In this document: in pieces, positions 27,867 through 36,590 of the stretch
Layout of the letters: each line of letters starts with the position of its first letter
How positions within the stretch are numbered: position 1 is the stretch's first letter
Source: Methylobacterium sp. Leaf123
GTDB taxonomy: Bacteria; Pseudomonadota; Alphaproteobacteria; Rhizobiales; Beijerinckiaceae
Direction: 5' to 3'
Assembly (NCBI RefSeq): GCF_001423405.1
Contig: NZ_LMNS01000034.1
Coordinates: 186,526 to 250,525 of the forward strand
Length of the DNA: 64,000 bases
Position numbers and translations under genes: made by a program
The notes under the pieces: model-generated
Database searches by the model: none
What the model was told of the DNA's origin: nothing
The model's input: the letters and a program-made list of their open reading frames with translations, nothing else

Positions 27867-29345
27867 ATGGCCGACTATTATCCGTTGCTGGCACGCGCGC
27901 TCGACGCCCTGCCCGACCGCTCCCCGGCCCTGCGCCGGGCGGTCTACGACCGTGCACGCAGTGCGCTGATCGCGCAGCTCCGCTCGCTCGACCCGCCGGT
28001 GCCGGAAGCGGACATCGACCTCGAACGCAAGGCGCTCGATACGGCGATCGGCCGCCTGGAGGCGGAATACGAGGCGCCGCCCGCGGCAGTGACGATGCCG
28101 GCCGAGGAGCCTGCGGCCGCCGCTCCGGAGGCGCCCCCTCCCCCGCCGCCCGAACCGACACGGCCCGAGCCGCTCTCACCCGGCCCCCTGCCGCCAACGC
28201 TGCCGGAGCCGGAGCCGCCGCAGAACTCCGACGAGCCGCTGGTTCTGCCGCCGGCCTCGATGCTCGCCGGGATCGGATCGGACACCGGACCGACCGAGCC
28301 GAAACCGCCGGCCGAAACGGTGCCCTTCATGCCGCCGCCCCGCCGGTCGAAGACCGATGAGGCAGCGAAACCCGCGCCGGAGATAACGGACGGCTTCATC
28401 CCGCCGGTGGCCGAACCTGAGCCGGCCTCCGTCGCGTCCGAGGCCGATGCGGGCACCGATCCGGTCGCGTCCGAGACGAATGCTGCCGGCGAGGCGGGCA
28501 ATGGCCGCCAGCGCCCGCGCATCGACGTGGTGACGCCGCCCGAGGGGCGTTCGCGCCTGCTGCGCAACCTGTTCGTCGGCGGCGTGCTCGCGGCGGTGAT
28601 TGGGTTGATCGCGGTGGCGGCCTTCTTCCTGCGCGACCAGCCCTCCGATCTCCAGCAGAACGCGGCCGAGCAGGCGACCCCGGCCGAGCAGCCGGACGCG
28701 AAATTCGCGGATCGGGTCGGCGCCGAGCGCAATGAGGCTGAGGCACGGCCGAAGCCGGCTGTTCCCGGCGCCGCTCCGGCTCAGCCCGAGGTGACCGTCT
28801 CGCAGCGGGCGATCCTCTACGAGGAGAACCAGAGCGACACCCGCGCACAGCCGAACGCCACCAACGGCCATACGGTCTGGCGGCTGGAAGCGGTGAACGG
28901 CGAACAGGGCGAGCCCTTGCAGACGGTGCTCCGCGTCAACGTGGAGTTCCCGGAGGCGGGGCTGACGCTGGCGATGACCATGCGCAAGAATCGGGATGCG
29001 ACGCTGCCCGCGTCTCACACCGTCGAACTCGCCTTCACCAACAACGCGGAGGCAGGTGCCAAGCGCGCGGTGCAGAATATCGGGCTGCTCCAGCTCAAGG
29101 ACGAGGAGGCTTCCCGCGGCTCCCCGGTCTCGGGCCTGCCGGTGCGGGTGCGCGAGAACCTGTTCCTGATCGGCCTGTCGTCGCTGAAGAGCGACGTGGA
29201 CCGCAACACCGAGCTGCTGCTGCACAAGAACTGGTTCGATCTGGCCCTGACCTACGCGGACGGCCAGCGGGCGGTCATCAGCTTCGAGAAGGGCGCGGCC
29301 GGCACCCAGGCCCTGCAAAGCGCCTTCGCGCAGTGGCGCGACTGA
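27867..29345 (+). CDS. single-pass membrane protein with Pro-rich cytoplasmic region
   Basis: The 492-residue protein has three visible parts. An N-terminal helical domain (1-75, MADYYPLLARALDALPDRSPALRRAVYDRAR) is followed by a long Pro/Glu/Ala-rich linker, one transmembrane helix (about 233-253, LFVGGVLAAVIGLIAVAAFFL) and a C-terminal globular domain. The globular part (about 305-492) has VSQRAILYEENQ and VWRLEAVNGEQGEPLQTVLRVNVEFP. The architecture is seen widely in Rhizobiales hypotheticals; function is not known. It is 41 bp after purA and followed by a terminator. Confidence 0.75.
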   Translation: MADYYPLLARALDALPDRSPALRRAVYDRARSALIAQLRSLDPPVPEADIDLERKALDTAIGRLEAEYEAPPAAVTMPAEEPAAAAPEAPPPPPPEPTRPEPLSPGPLPPTLPEPEPPQNSDEPLVLPPASMLAGIGSDTGPTEPKPPAETVPFMPPPRRSKTDEAAKPAPEITDGFIPPVAEPEPASVASEADAGTDPVASETNAAGEAGNGRQRPRIDVVTPPEGRSRLLRNLFVGGVLAAVIGLIAVAAFFLRDQPSDLQQNAAEQATPAEQPDAKFADRVGAERNEAEARPKPAVPGAAPAQPEVTVSQRAILYEENQSDTRAQPNATNGHTVWRLEAVNGEQGEPLQTVLRVNVEFPEAGLTLAMTMRKNRDATLPASHTVELAFTNNAEAGAKRAVQNIGLLQLKDEEASRGSPVSGLPVRVRENLFLIGLSSLKSDVDRNTELLLHKNWFDLALTYADGQRAVISFEKGAAGTQALQSAFAQWRD

Positions 29346-29354
29346 CACAGAAAA

Positions 29355-29379
29355 GCCGGCCCTTATCTTTAGGGCCGGC
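29355..29379 (+). terminator. strong hairpin terminator
   Basis: Perfect 9-bp arms gccggccct (29355-29363) and agggccggc (29371-29379) enclose a 7-nt loop, 9 bp after the stop of the membrane-protein gene. It marks the boundary with the AT-rich inserted gene that follows. Confidence 0.7.
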
Positions 29380-29403
29380 CACTATTCCTAGCCGTGCATC
29401 ATA

Positions 29404-30660
29404 CTATTTGATTTCACCGTATGACAACTTTTCGACTCTCTCGTTTGGTGTTTTTCTGAGCATCGTTCTTAAGCACATCCTGTATTTAGGACTTGCAAAC
29501 CTATAGGCATCGCCTTTTGGAGTTCGACGTATCAACGGATTATCACCCGAAGATAGCTCCGAAAGATTTCCCGCAATATTCAATCCGACACCCATCGAAC
29601 TTTTAGAAAATTCGCACCTGAGTATTTTTTCTATATCGGTATACTTAAAATTCTCCGCGTCACATAGCCCCAAACTATACAGTATCTGATTTCGCCGACC
29701 AGCTTTCGTATCTCGTGCGTTCATTCTTCCTTCTATCACGGCATAATCAGCGCTAAGGGTTTGAGCTAGCCACTCGCTCTCAGCATGTCTTACAACCGAA
29801 TCACTAATTGTCTGCTCGTTTTCCTCGGCAAAATGGGCAACCGCCAGACAATATTCATGCATATGCTGCGCGATTCTATCTGTCTTCCAACATGCCTGCT
29901 TATAAAAATCCTCTTTGTCCACCCCAAAACTATATCGCAATTTACGTTCAAATCCACGCTGCATAAGCGACCTAGCTTCGTCATTCGAAAGCCGTGCCAC
30001 CTCAGGTATTTCTACAACTCTGTTAGCAATTGTTGTTATGTTTTTTGACGCTCTCACCAAGTACTGCTTTATGTCAGTGGGAACACCGACTATACACAAT
30101 TTTATTTGGTATTGCGAAATATCATCGTCATCGAGCAAAATTATCGTATCAGAAATAGACTTAAGTATTGACGAGCTGTCGATGACTTGCTCAAGATTTT
30201 CATAAACCAATACTGCTATTTTGCTTCCGGCCTTATCTCTAATATTCGATAGAAGCGTCTCAAACGCCCCCTTTTGGCCAATTGTGCTTTTCTTCGCCCC
30301 GGACTTATCTACACCAACGCCCCCTGGCGTTACCTTGACGGAACCACTTCGAGTGATTTCACTTGGCGTCTCCAAACCAAGTCTGTCATTTTTGTCCTTA
30401 AATGCGGCGTCAAGTGATCCTTTTAGGGATGCATTGGACAAATTTATGGACTCATAAACCGCACCTTCAGCTTCAAATACTCCCTTATAAAGCCAAGTTT
30501 TGCCACTACCGCTTTCTCCACTTACAATTATATTTTTCGTACCACGCAGCGCGTTTATCAGCGATCTCTCAAGAGACGACCTATTTATGTACATATCAGG
30601 GTTTATATTCGGGGATCTCGGGGTAAATACCTTATCAGGCGATGGGCGCGAGAAAAACAT
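29404..30660 (-). CDS. AAA+/STAND-like orphan ATPase, AT-rich foreign gene
   Basis: The 418-residue protein has Walker A VSGESGSGKTW (K54) after a short leader, a long linker, and a hydrophobic strand with acid IAVLVYENLEQV as a likely Walker B variant. A second acidic strand (TIILLDDDD) follows. The C-terminal part (about 335-410) looks like a winged helix, ending RRTPKGDAYRFASPKYRMCLRTML. Base composition is near 40% GC by eye against roughly 68-70% around it, so transfer is likely. No partner gene is adjacent. Single-gene NTPase defence or regulatory modules look like this, but the role is inference. Confidence 0.7.
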   Translation of the reverse strand: MFFSRPSPDKVFTPRSPNINPDMYINRSSLERSLINALRGTKNIIVSGESGSGKTWLYKGVFEAEGAVYESINLSNASLKGSLDAAFKDKNDRLGLETPSEITRSGSVKVTPGGVGVDKSGAKKSTIGQKGAFETLLSNIRDKAGSKIAVLVYENLEQVIDSSSILKSISDTIILLDDDDISQYQIKLCIVGVPTDIKQYLVRASKNITTIANRVVEIPEVARLSNDEARSLMQRGFERKLRYSFGVDKEDFYKQACWKTDRIAQHMHEYCLAVAHFAEENEQTISDSVVRHAESEWLAQTLSADYAVIEGRMNARDTKAGRRNQILYSLGLCDAENFKYTDIEKILRCEFSKSSMGVGLNIAGNLSELSSGDNPLIRRTPKGDAYRFASPKYRMCLRTMLRKTPNERVEKLSYGEIK

Positions 30661-30811
30661 CTGTTTCCTAACTTAAAATTTGAAATTGAATAACTAGGCT
30701 ATACGATCGCGCGAATGGCGGCATAAAGCAAATCACTGCTTCCAGCGCCATTCTAGCCAACAAACCACAAAGTCAGCATGCTATAAAAGCCGCCAACTTT
30801 GTAGAAATATT

Positions 30812-31708
30812 TTACGATTGTGCTCGCAATTCGGTCCGGGGCAGTTCGCGTGTCGCGAGGTTGCGCTTGACCGCCTCCTGCACCTTCTCGAAGGCCCGCA
30901 CCTCGATCTGGCGGACGCGCTCGCGCGAGACGCCGAACTCGCCGGAGAGATCCTCCAGGGTGATCGGGTCGTCGGCCAGCCGCCGCGCCTCGAAGATGCG
31001 CCGTTCGCGCGGGTTCAGTACGCCGAGCGCGTCGCGCAGGGCCGAGAGGCGGTTGCGCCCCTCTTCCTCGCGGGCGAGCACGGTCTCCTGGCTCGGGCTG
31101 TTGTCCACCAGCCAATCCTGCCACTCGCCTTCGCCCTCCTCGCGCAGCGGCGCGTTGAGCGAGGTGTCGCCGGACAGGCGGCGGTTCATGTCGATCACGT
31201 CCTGCGTCGGCACGCCAAGCGAGGTGGCGATGTGCTGGACCTGATCGGGGCGCAGATCACCCTCATCGAGCGCCGAGATGCGGCCCTTCGCCTTGCGCAG
31301 GTTGAAGAACAGCTTCTTCTGGTTGGCGGTGGTGCCCATCTTCACGAGGGACCACGAGCGCAGGATGTATTCCTGGATCGCCGCCTTGATCCACCACATC
31401 GCGTAGGTGGCCAGCCGGAAGCCCTTGTCCGGATCGAAGCGCTTGACGGCCTGCATCAGGCCGACATTGCCCTCGGACACCACTTCGCTGATCGGCAGGC
31501 CGTAGCCGCGATAGCCCATGGCGATCTTGGCCACGAGACGCAGATGCGAGGTGACGAGGCGGTGGGCGGCTTCGCGGTCACCGTCGTCGCGCCAGCTCTT
31601 GGCAAGGGTAAACTCTTCCGCCGGCTCCAGCATCGGAAACTTGCGGATCTCATCGAGGTAGCGCGAAAGGCCTCCCTCATTGGCGAGCACGGGCAGAGCG
31701 CCGGCCAT
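30812..31708 (-). CDS. rpoH: heat-shock sigma factor RpoH (sigma-32)
   Basis: This sigma factor directs RNA polymerase to heat-shock promoters. The 298-residue protein has sigma-70 region 2 (SEGNVGLMQAVKRFDPDKGFRLATYAMWWIKAAIQEYILRSW), the RpoH box (QKKLFFNLRKAKGRI), and region 4 (LEDLSGEFGVSRERVRQIEVRAFEKVQ). The ATG at 31708 is preceded by GGAGG at ideal spacing. Alphaproteobacteria often have several rpoH copies, so it may not be the only one. The region just downstream is the AT-rich insertion. Confidence 0.93.
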   Translation of the reverse strand: MAGALPVLANEGGLSRYLDEIRKFPMLEPAEEFTLAKSWRDDGDREAAHRLVTSHLRLVAKIAMGYRGYGLPISEVVSEGNVGLMQAVKRFDPDKGFRLATYAMWWIKAAIQEYILRSWSLVKMGTTANQKKLFFNLRKAKGRISALDEGDLRPDQVQHIATSLGVPTQDVIDMNRRLSGDTSLNAPLREEGEGEWQDWLVDNSPSQETVLAREEEGRNRLSALRDALGVLNPRERRIFEARRLADDPITLEDLSGEFGVSRERVRQIEVRAFEKVQEAVKRNLATRELPRTELRAQS

Positions 31709-31969
31709 GTGCACCTCCTTCAACAGCCCCCCTGTCGGGCGGGCTCCAAGCGAATGGCCGCTCCCTTGAGCCGACCACGCCGCTCCCCATCTTAGTGGAA
31801 ATCCGTCATGCCCGGTAGCGACCAACGCTGTTCACGCAGGGTCCAACGCGCGAACCGGAGTCCGGGTTTAACGTGTCACGGGCGCACAGGGGTCGCAGTG
31901 CCGAAACGCACCTTTCCTAGCCCCCTCTCGACGCGTCGCCTGAACCGCGGCCCGTCTCGATAGGCCCCC

Positions 31970-33976
31970 TCACGCCCCGCGCAGGCGCAACTCCTGAACG
32001 TCCGCGCCGAGGCGCGCATCGAGGAAGCGCAGGATGTCATCCCGCGGCTGCGGGCGGCCGAGATGGTAGCCCTGCATGAAGGGGCAGCCCATGGCCTGGA
32101 GCGTGGCGAGGTCGTCGGCGGTCTCGATGCCCTCGGCCACGACTTCGAGACCGAGCGCCCGGCCGAGACCGAGCACCGCCTGGACGAGGCCGCGCTTGTC
32201 CTCGGCCTCGGTCAAACCGGTGACGAGGCTGCGGTCGATCTTGACCCGGTCGGCCCGCAATTGGCGCACCGAGGCCAGGGACGAGTAGCCGGTCCCGAAA
32301 TCATCGAGCGCCATCCGGATGCCGGCCCGCGACAGCGCCAGCAGCTTGCCCTGCACCGCCTCGATGTCGAGTGCCGTCTCCTCGGTGATCTCGATCTCCA
32401 GGGCCGTGGCCGGCAGGCCGAGCACCCTGAGCCGCCCGAGCACGATCTCATCGACCGCGATCTGCGCCATCTCCCGCGGCGAGACGTTCATCGCCACCGA
32501 GAGATCGTGAAGTCCCCGCGCCCGCAGCGCGCACAGCATCGCGCAGACCTGCTCCAGGATGAAGCGCAGCAGCGATTCCGTCAGGCCCGCCATGGCGGCG
32601 GCGGAGATCAGGTCGGGGGGCGGCACCCAGCCATGCACCGGGTGGTGCCACCGCACCAGCGCCTCCAAATTGGTCACGCTGCGGCCGTCCGCGCCGAAGA
32701 TCGGCTGGAACCACACTTCCAGCTCCCCCTCGGCCAGGGCTTGGGAGAGGTCGCGCTCGCCATCGCGCCGGATTTCCAGGCGCGTGCTGAGCCCGTCGTC
32801 GAACAGGCGGACGTGATTGCGGCCCGCATGCTTGGCGGCATAGAGCGCCTCGTCGGCGCAACTCAGCAGATGGGTCAGGCTGTCCGCCGGACGGTGGCAG
32901 ATGCCGATGCTCATGCCGAGCCGGCCCGTATCGAAGCTCTCGAACGGTTCGGCCACGGTCCGGATCAGGCGCTCCGCGAGGGCGGCGGGGCTCTCGCTCA
33001 CCTGGGCACTGTCGTAGACGAGGGCGAACTCGTCGCCTCCGAGCCGGGCGGCATCGCACTCCACCGGCAGGGCGACCCGGATGCGGCGGGCGACCTCGGC
33101 GAGAACGCGGTCCCCGGTGGAGTGGCCGTAGACGTCGTTGACCGATTTGAAGCCGTCGAGGTCGAGCAGCATCAGGCAGACCGGCGCGCCTGCCGCCAGC
33201 CGCTCCTCGGCCCGCTGGACGAAGCCCGCGCGGTTCAGGAGGCCGGTCAGCCCGTCATGCGTCGCGCGCTCGCGCATCTCCTCCGCCAGGGCGCTCGCGC
33301 TGGCATGGGCGGCCTTGCGCGCCTCGGCGAGCGCGGTCGCCTCGTTCTTCAGGCGGCTGGTCTCCCGGAATCCCCGCTCGGTCGCGATCGAGCTGCGGAT
33401 CAGGGCGACGAGGTAGAGCAGCACGGTGGCCGCGAGGCAGGTCCGATCGAAACCACCGACGGCAAGCAGGTACCCCGCGACCGACAGGAGCGGCGGCGTG
33501 ATGAAGCAGATCGGGATCCGCGCGTAGGCAATGCCGTGGGTCACCGCGCCGGCCGTGATCCCGCAGGTGACGGTGAGATAGAAAAGCGTCTGCGCCGAGG
33601 TGTAGCCGTCGCACAGCACGGGCAGGAAGGCCCAGACGGAGCCGGAGAGGAGCGCGGCAAGGCAGGCCAGCCACAGCTGCCGGTCGATCGAGCGGGCGGC
33701 GGCCGCTTCGGAGATCGCAGCCCGGCCGGGGGACATCGCCAGCCCGGCACAGGGCGCCCGGCACAACCCGAAGCGCAACCCGTTGACGGCAGTGGAGGCG
33801 GAAAACCAGAGGCCGCCGACGGCGCCGTGCCCCGAATGCAGGGCGACCAGGAAGCCCGCCAGACCGAGAAGCACGTTGACGGGCAGGGCCTGCTGCACGC
33901 TGGCGCGCACCGCCTCGAGCTGATCGCGGCGAATCAACCTGTCGAGATGCGGCTCGGTGCTCGAACGTGAGCGCAT
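31970..33976 (-). CDS. membrane GGDEF-EAL cyclic-di-GMP enzyme
   Basis: This large inner-membrane protein has about six N-terminal helices (first 200 residues), a GGDEF domain (THDGLTGLLNRAGF ... RLGGDEFALVYD) and an EAL domain. The EAL domain keeps NLEALVRW, MNVSPREMAQ, EIEITEETA, ALDDFGTGYSS, VKIDRSLV, EGIET and the QGYHLGRP ending, so phosphodiesterase activity should be intact. GGDEF is intact, but the inhibitory RxxD site before it is absent (PVECD). Translation may start 30 codons upstream at 34066; neither start has a good ribosome site. Confidence 0.85.
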   Translation of the reverse strand: MRSRSSTEPHLDRLIRRDQLEAVRASVQQALPVNVLLGLAGFLVALHSGHGAVGGLWFSASTAVNGLRFGLCRAPCAGLAMSPGRAAISEAAAARSIDRQLWLACLAALLSGSVWAFLPVLCDGYTSAQTLFYLTVTCGITAGAVTHGIAYARIPICFITPPLLSVAGYLLAVGGFDRTCLAATVLLYLVALIRSSIATERGFRETSRLKNEATALAEARKAAHASASALAEEMRERATHDGLTGLLNRAGFVQRAEERLAAGAPVCLMLLDLDGFKSVNDVYGHSTGDRVLAEVARRIRVALPVECDAARLGGDEFALVYDSAQVSESPAALAERLIRTVAEPFESFDTGRLGMSIGICHRPADSLTHLLSCADEALYAAKHAGRNHVRLFDDGLSTRLEIRRDGERDLSQALAEGELEVWFQPIFGADGRSVTNLEALVRWHHPVHGWVPPPDLISAAAMAGLTESLLRFILEQVCAMLCALRARGLHDLSVAMNVSPREMAQIAVDEIVLGRLRVLGLPATALEIEITEETALDIEAVQGKLLALSRAGIRMALDDFGTGYSSLASVRQLRADRVKIDRSLVTGLTEAEDKRGLVQAVLGLGRALGLEVVAEGIETADDLATLQAMGCPFMQGYHLGRPQPRDDILRFLDARLGADVQELRLRGA

Positions 33977-34464
33977 GAGGACGAGTCCGGGTCGGACGCT
34001 TCGGAGATGAAGCACACTGCCTTTACGCGCAAAGACGTAACAGATGGTTGAGAAGAGCTTCATCATCCGGCGGCCCGTCGAGATGACGAGCCCCTGACGT
34101 CATGACAGACCTTACCTTACGTTCGTCTGGAATGATCTTTTGGCAAGAGGCGGAGAAATCCCGATATGAGCGAGGCGGCCTTGTTCTAATGGCTATGGTC
34201 CCCGCTACGCCGGACGCTGCGGGGATCGATCCCCCCCGGATCGCCGAGGATGAAGTGTCCGTCACCAAACGCCCGCAGCGCCGCCCGGCTCGGGGCGGGA
34301 CGGAACGATCGGTGATCGGACGTCCTGCGCGGCACCTTCCAGCGCAAGGACGTTCCGGTCGCGCGATGCCGCCTTCGGTCGCCTTCCAACCGCGTTTCGG
34401 TATTCTACTTGTCCGGGCATCCGGCGCCCCGAGCGCCACGCTCATCCCCTTCGCAAAGGTCGTC
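33977..34464. other. mostly non-coding interval
   Basis: This is about 490 bp before the small gene at 34465. It contains a perfect 14-bp palindrome ggggatcgatcccc at 34221-34234 and a tgacgtca octamer near 34097, but no convincing gene. Confidence 0.4.
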
Positions 34465-34680
34465 ATGCGCGTTTTCCATTCGGTCGGTCGGGCCTGCGGC
34501 AACGGCCTTCGCTCCGGCGTCGGCGGGCTGAGCGCCGCGCTCGACGGCCTGACGCTTCTCGTCGGGCGTGCCTCGGACCGCTTCGACGCGCATTGGGCGC
34601 GACGGACGACACGACTCCGGTCGCGCCGCCGACAGGACGGCCCGCGGCGGCCGCTCGATCTGCCCTTCCTCCACCTGTAG
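34465..34680 (+). CDS. small basic hypothetical protein
   Basis: The 71-residue frame (MRVFHSVGRACGNGLRSGVG...) has an AAAGGT ribosome site at good spacing before its ATG. A helical middle (LSAALDGLTLLVGRASDRFDAHWARR) is followed by an Arg-rich end. No family is recognised. Coding is supported only by the ribosome site and amphipathic composition. Confidence 0.35.
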   Translation: MRVFHSVGRACGNGLRSGVGGLSAALDGLTLLVGRASDRFDAHWARRTTRLRSRRRQDGPRRPLDLPFLHL

Positions 34681-34716
34681 ACCGCGTCCCGGTACTCGAC
34701 TCGCCTAGGCCGCCCG

Positions 34717-35172
34717 TCACCCCTTCTTGCGCAAGGGGCGCACGAAGCAGCCCGCGCTCGGCACGAAGCCGGTCGCACCGCAGAATTCCGGCAAGCCAGT
34801 CTCCTCCGTGGCGGCCAGAAGCTGGATCGTACCACAACCCGCCATCCGCGCAGCCTGCGAGGCGGCCTTCAGCAACTGGCGGCCGACGCCGCGGCGCCGC
34901 CCGTCCGGGGCGACGAGCAGCATCGTGATCTGCGCCATCGGCGAGGCCTGCTCGAGCACCGGATACCAGTGCAGCACCACGATCCCGCTCGGCGGCCCCC
35001 ATTCGAGGGCAAGCAGCGCCGTGCCGTGGCCATACCGGAGCGTGTCGAGTTGCTCGGCCAGGACGTGCGAGGGCACGGGATGGCCCGAAGCACTCAACAG
35101 CTCCGCAAGCCCCGGCGCATCGGCCGGCTGCGCCGAGCGGATCTCCAACCCGTATCGGCTTCCCAACAGCAC
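34717..35172 (-). CDS. GNAT N-acetyltransferase
   Basis: The 151-residue protein is a single GNAT domain. It has the N-terminal IRSAQPADAPGLAELL, a central strand VVLHWYPVLEQASPMAQITMLLVAP, the acetyl-CoA pyrophosphate loop DGRRRGVGRQLLKAA, and a final GLPEFCGATGFVPSAGCFVRPL. It acetylates an unknown amine. It is not obviously in an operon; rluD lies upstream on the same strand with a 190-bp gap that holds nothing visible. Confidence 0.8.
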   Translation of the reverse strand: MLLGSRYGLEIRSAQPADAPGLAELLSASGHPVPSHVLAEQLDTLRYGHGTALLALEWGPPSGIVVLHWYPVLEQASPMAQITMLLVAPDGRRRGVGRQLLKAASQAARMAGCGTIQLLAATEETGLPEFCGATGFVPSAGCFVRPLRKKG

Positions 35173-35362
35173 CTCCGCCCGATGTCGCCCTCAACCCGCG
35201 CTCGGAGCCCGAGCGCGACCTGCGCTCCTTTATGAGCCCGACAGCGCGGGTGTTTCACGGCGGCCGGCCCGGACGCAAGGCGACAGGGTTGCCGGGTCCG
35301 CGCCGTTGCCGTGGTGTGGTTCGTGGCGCTGGCCCCCAGCGCCCGGAGGCCAGCGGGTCGTC

Positions 35363-36355
35363 TCAGTCGAGGGCGGCCAGCAGCCGCGCGAAATCCTCCG
35401 GCAGCGGGCTCTCGAAGCGCAGGCGCTCGCCGGAGCGCGGATGGAGAAATCCGAGTTCGACCGCGTGCAGGGCGTGCCGTCCGAGGGCGTCCAGGGCGGC
35501 GCGAGCAGGCTCGCTGAGCCGGGCCGCCTTGGTCTTGAAGGCGCCGCCATAGACCGCATCTCCCAGGAGCGGATGGCCGCGATGGCTCAGATGCACCCGG
35601 ATCTGGTGGGTGCGCCCGGTTTCCAGGTGGCAGCGCAGCAGGGCGGTGACGCCACTCTCCCCGTGCACTTTCTCGATCCGGTAGTGGGTGATCGCCTCCC
35701 GCCCCTCGCCCTCGCGGACCACGGCGATCTTTTCGCGATTGTGGCGTGAGCGCGCGAGGTTCGCGCGGATCGTGCCGGCCCGCGGCTCCGGTACGTTCCA
35801 GACCAGAGCGAGATAGGCCCGCTCCAGGGCGCCGCTGCGGCCATGGTCGGCGAACTGGGCCGAGAGGCCCTGATGGGCGAGATCGTTCTTGGCGACGACC
35901 AGCAGGCCGCTCGTGTCCTTGTCGAGACGGTGGACGATGCCGGGCCGGCGCACGCCGCCGATCCCCGACAGGCTCGCCCCGCAATGCGCGATCAGCCGAT
36001 TGACGAGGGTGCCGTCCTCGTGACCCGCCGCCGGATGCACGACGAGCCCCGCCGGCTTGTCGATGACGATGAGGTCTTCGTCCTCATGGACGACGGTGAG
36101 CGGCAAAGCCTCGCCCAGCGGCTCGGCGGGGAGCGCCGCCGGGACGCTGAGGTCGATCCGGCTGCCCGCGCCGACCTTGCGCGCGGGATCGCGCACCACG
36201 ACCCCGTCGCAGCGCACGAGTCCCTCGCGCACCAGGCCCTGAAGCCGGGCACGGGAGAGATCGTCGAAGACGCGGGCAAGGACGCGGTCGAGCCGCTCGG
36301 GAACGGTTCCCTCGTCGAGGACGAGGCTACGCGCCTCGTCCGCGCCGGGGACCAT
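35363..36355 (-). CDS. rluD: 23S rRNA pseudouridine synthase, RluD family
   Basis: This enzyme isomerises uridines in helix 69 of 23S rRNA. The roughly 330-residue protein has an N-terminal S4 RNA-binding domain (RLDRVLARVFDDLSRARLQGLVREGLV) and the catalytic HRLDKDTSGLLVVAKN (D145). It also has RAYLALVWN, HLETGRTHQIRVHLSHRGHPLLGD and HALHAVELGFLHP. A start 13 codons upstream (36394) is possible. RluD next to rpoH is a common alphaproteobacterial arrangement; here two genes intervene. Confidence 0.92.
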   Translation of the reverse strand: MVPGADEARSLVLDEGTVPERLDRVLARVFDDLSRARLQGLVREGLVRCDGVVVRDPARKVGAGSRIDLSVPAALPAEPLGEALPLTVVHEDEDLIVIDKPAGLVVHPAAGHEDGTLVNRLIAHCGASLSGIGGVRRPGIVHRLDKDTSGLLVVAKNDLAHQGLSAQFADHGRSGALERAYLALVWNVPEPRAGTIRANLARSRHNREKIAVVREGEGREAITHYRIEKVHGESGVTALLRCHLETGRTHQIRVHLSHRGHPLLGDAVYGGAFKTKAARLSEPARAALDALGRHALHAVELGFLHPRSGERLRFESPLPEDFARLLAALD

Positions 36356-36411
36356 GGAAAGCACCGTGGAGGACACCGTGAGGATTCTCGTCATTTCGCC
36401 CCGGAAAGCGC

Positions 36412-36440
36412 TTGCGGGGTCCGGAATGCCTCGCTATACG
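36412..36440 (+). promoter_or_regulatory. sigma-70-type promoter of tRNA-Glu
   Basis: A ttgcgg -35 (36412-36417) and a tatacg -10 (36435-36440) are spaced by 17 bp and end 19 bp before the mature tRNA. Confidence 0.6.
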
Positions 36441-36459
36441 AACCCCCGTCGGCCCGGAA

Positions 36460-36535
36460 GCTCCCATCGTCTAGCGGTCTAGGACGTCGCCCTCTCACGG
36501 CGAAAACAGGGGTTCGATTCCCCTTGGGAGCGCCA
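36460..36535 (+). tRNA. tRNA-Glu (anticodon CTC)
   Basis: A 76-nt cloverleaf with acceptor stem GCTCCCA/TGGGAGC, discriminator G and encoded CCA. The anticodon arm is TCGCC-CTCTCAC-GGCGA with anticodon CTC at 36494-36496, and the T arm contains GGTTCGATTCC. Its 3' 15 bases are part of the 20-bp attachment core, so the mobile element uses this gene as its target and restores it intact. Confidence 0.95.
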
Positions 36536-36540
36536 CCGGC
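36521..36540 (+). other. attL core
   Basis: The 20-bp core cccttgggagcgccaccggc covers the last 15 bases of tRNA-Glu (with CCA) plus 5 flanking bases. It is identical to the right-end copy; flanking bases differ on both sides. Confidence 0.93.
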
Positions 36541-36565
36541 GACTATAAGTCATTGTTTTTCCTTT
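36541..36565 (-). promoter_or_regulatory. ribosome site and start codon of the att-split gene (left part)
   Basis: On the minus strand AAAGG (36561-36565) lies 7 nt before an ATG at 36551-36553. Reading outward through attL gives Met-Thr-Tyr-Ser-Arg and then the core in frame. In the integrated state the frame runs into antisense tRNA and stops at about 36479. In the excised circle it joins the open frame at 56608 exactly in phase. Confidence 0.7.
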
Positions 36566-36590
36566 GACTTTTCGAGCATTTCCCAAACCT

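Noticed and set aside
32063..33970. A 635-residue plus-strand open frame opposite the GGDEF-EAL gene
   Set aside because: Antisense shadow; the minus-strand frame holds all catalytic motifs of both cyclic-di-GMP domains.
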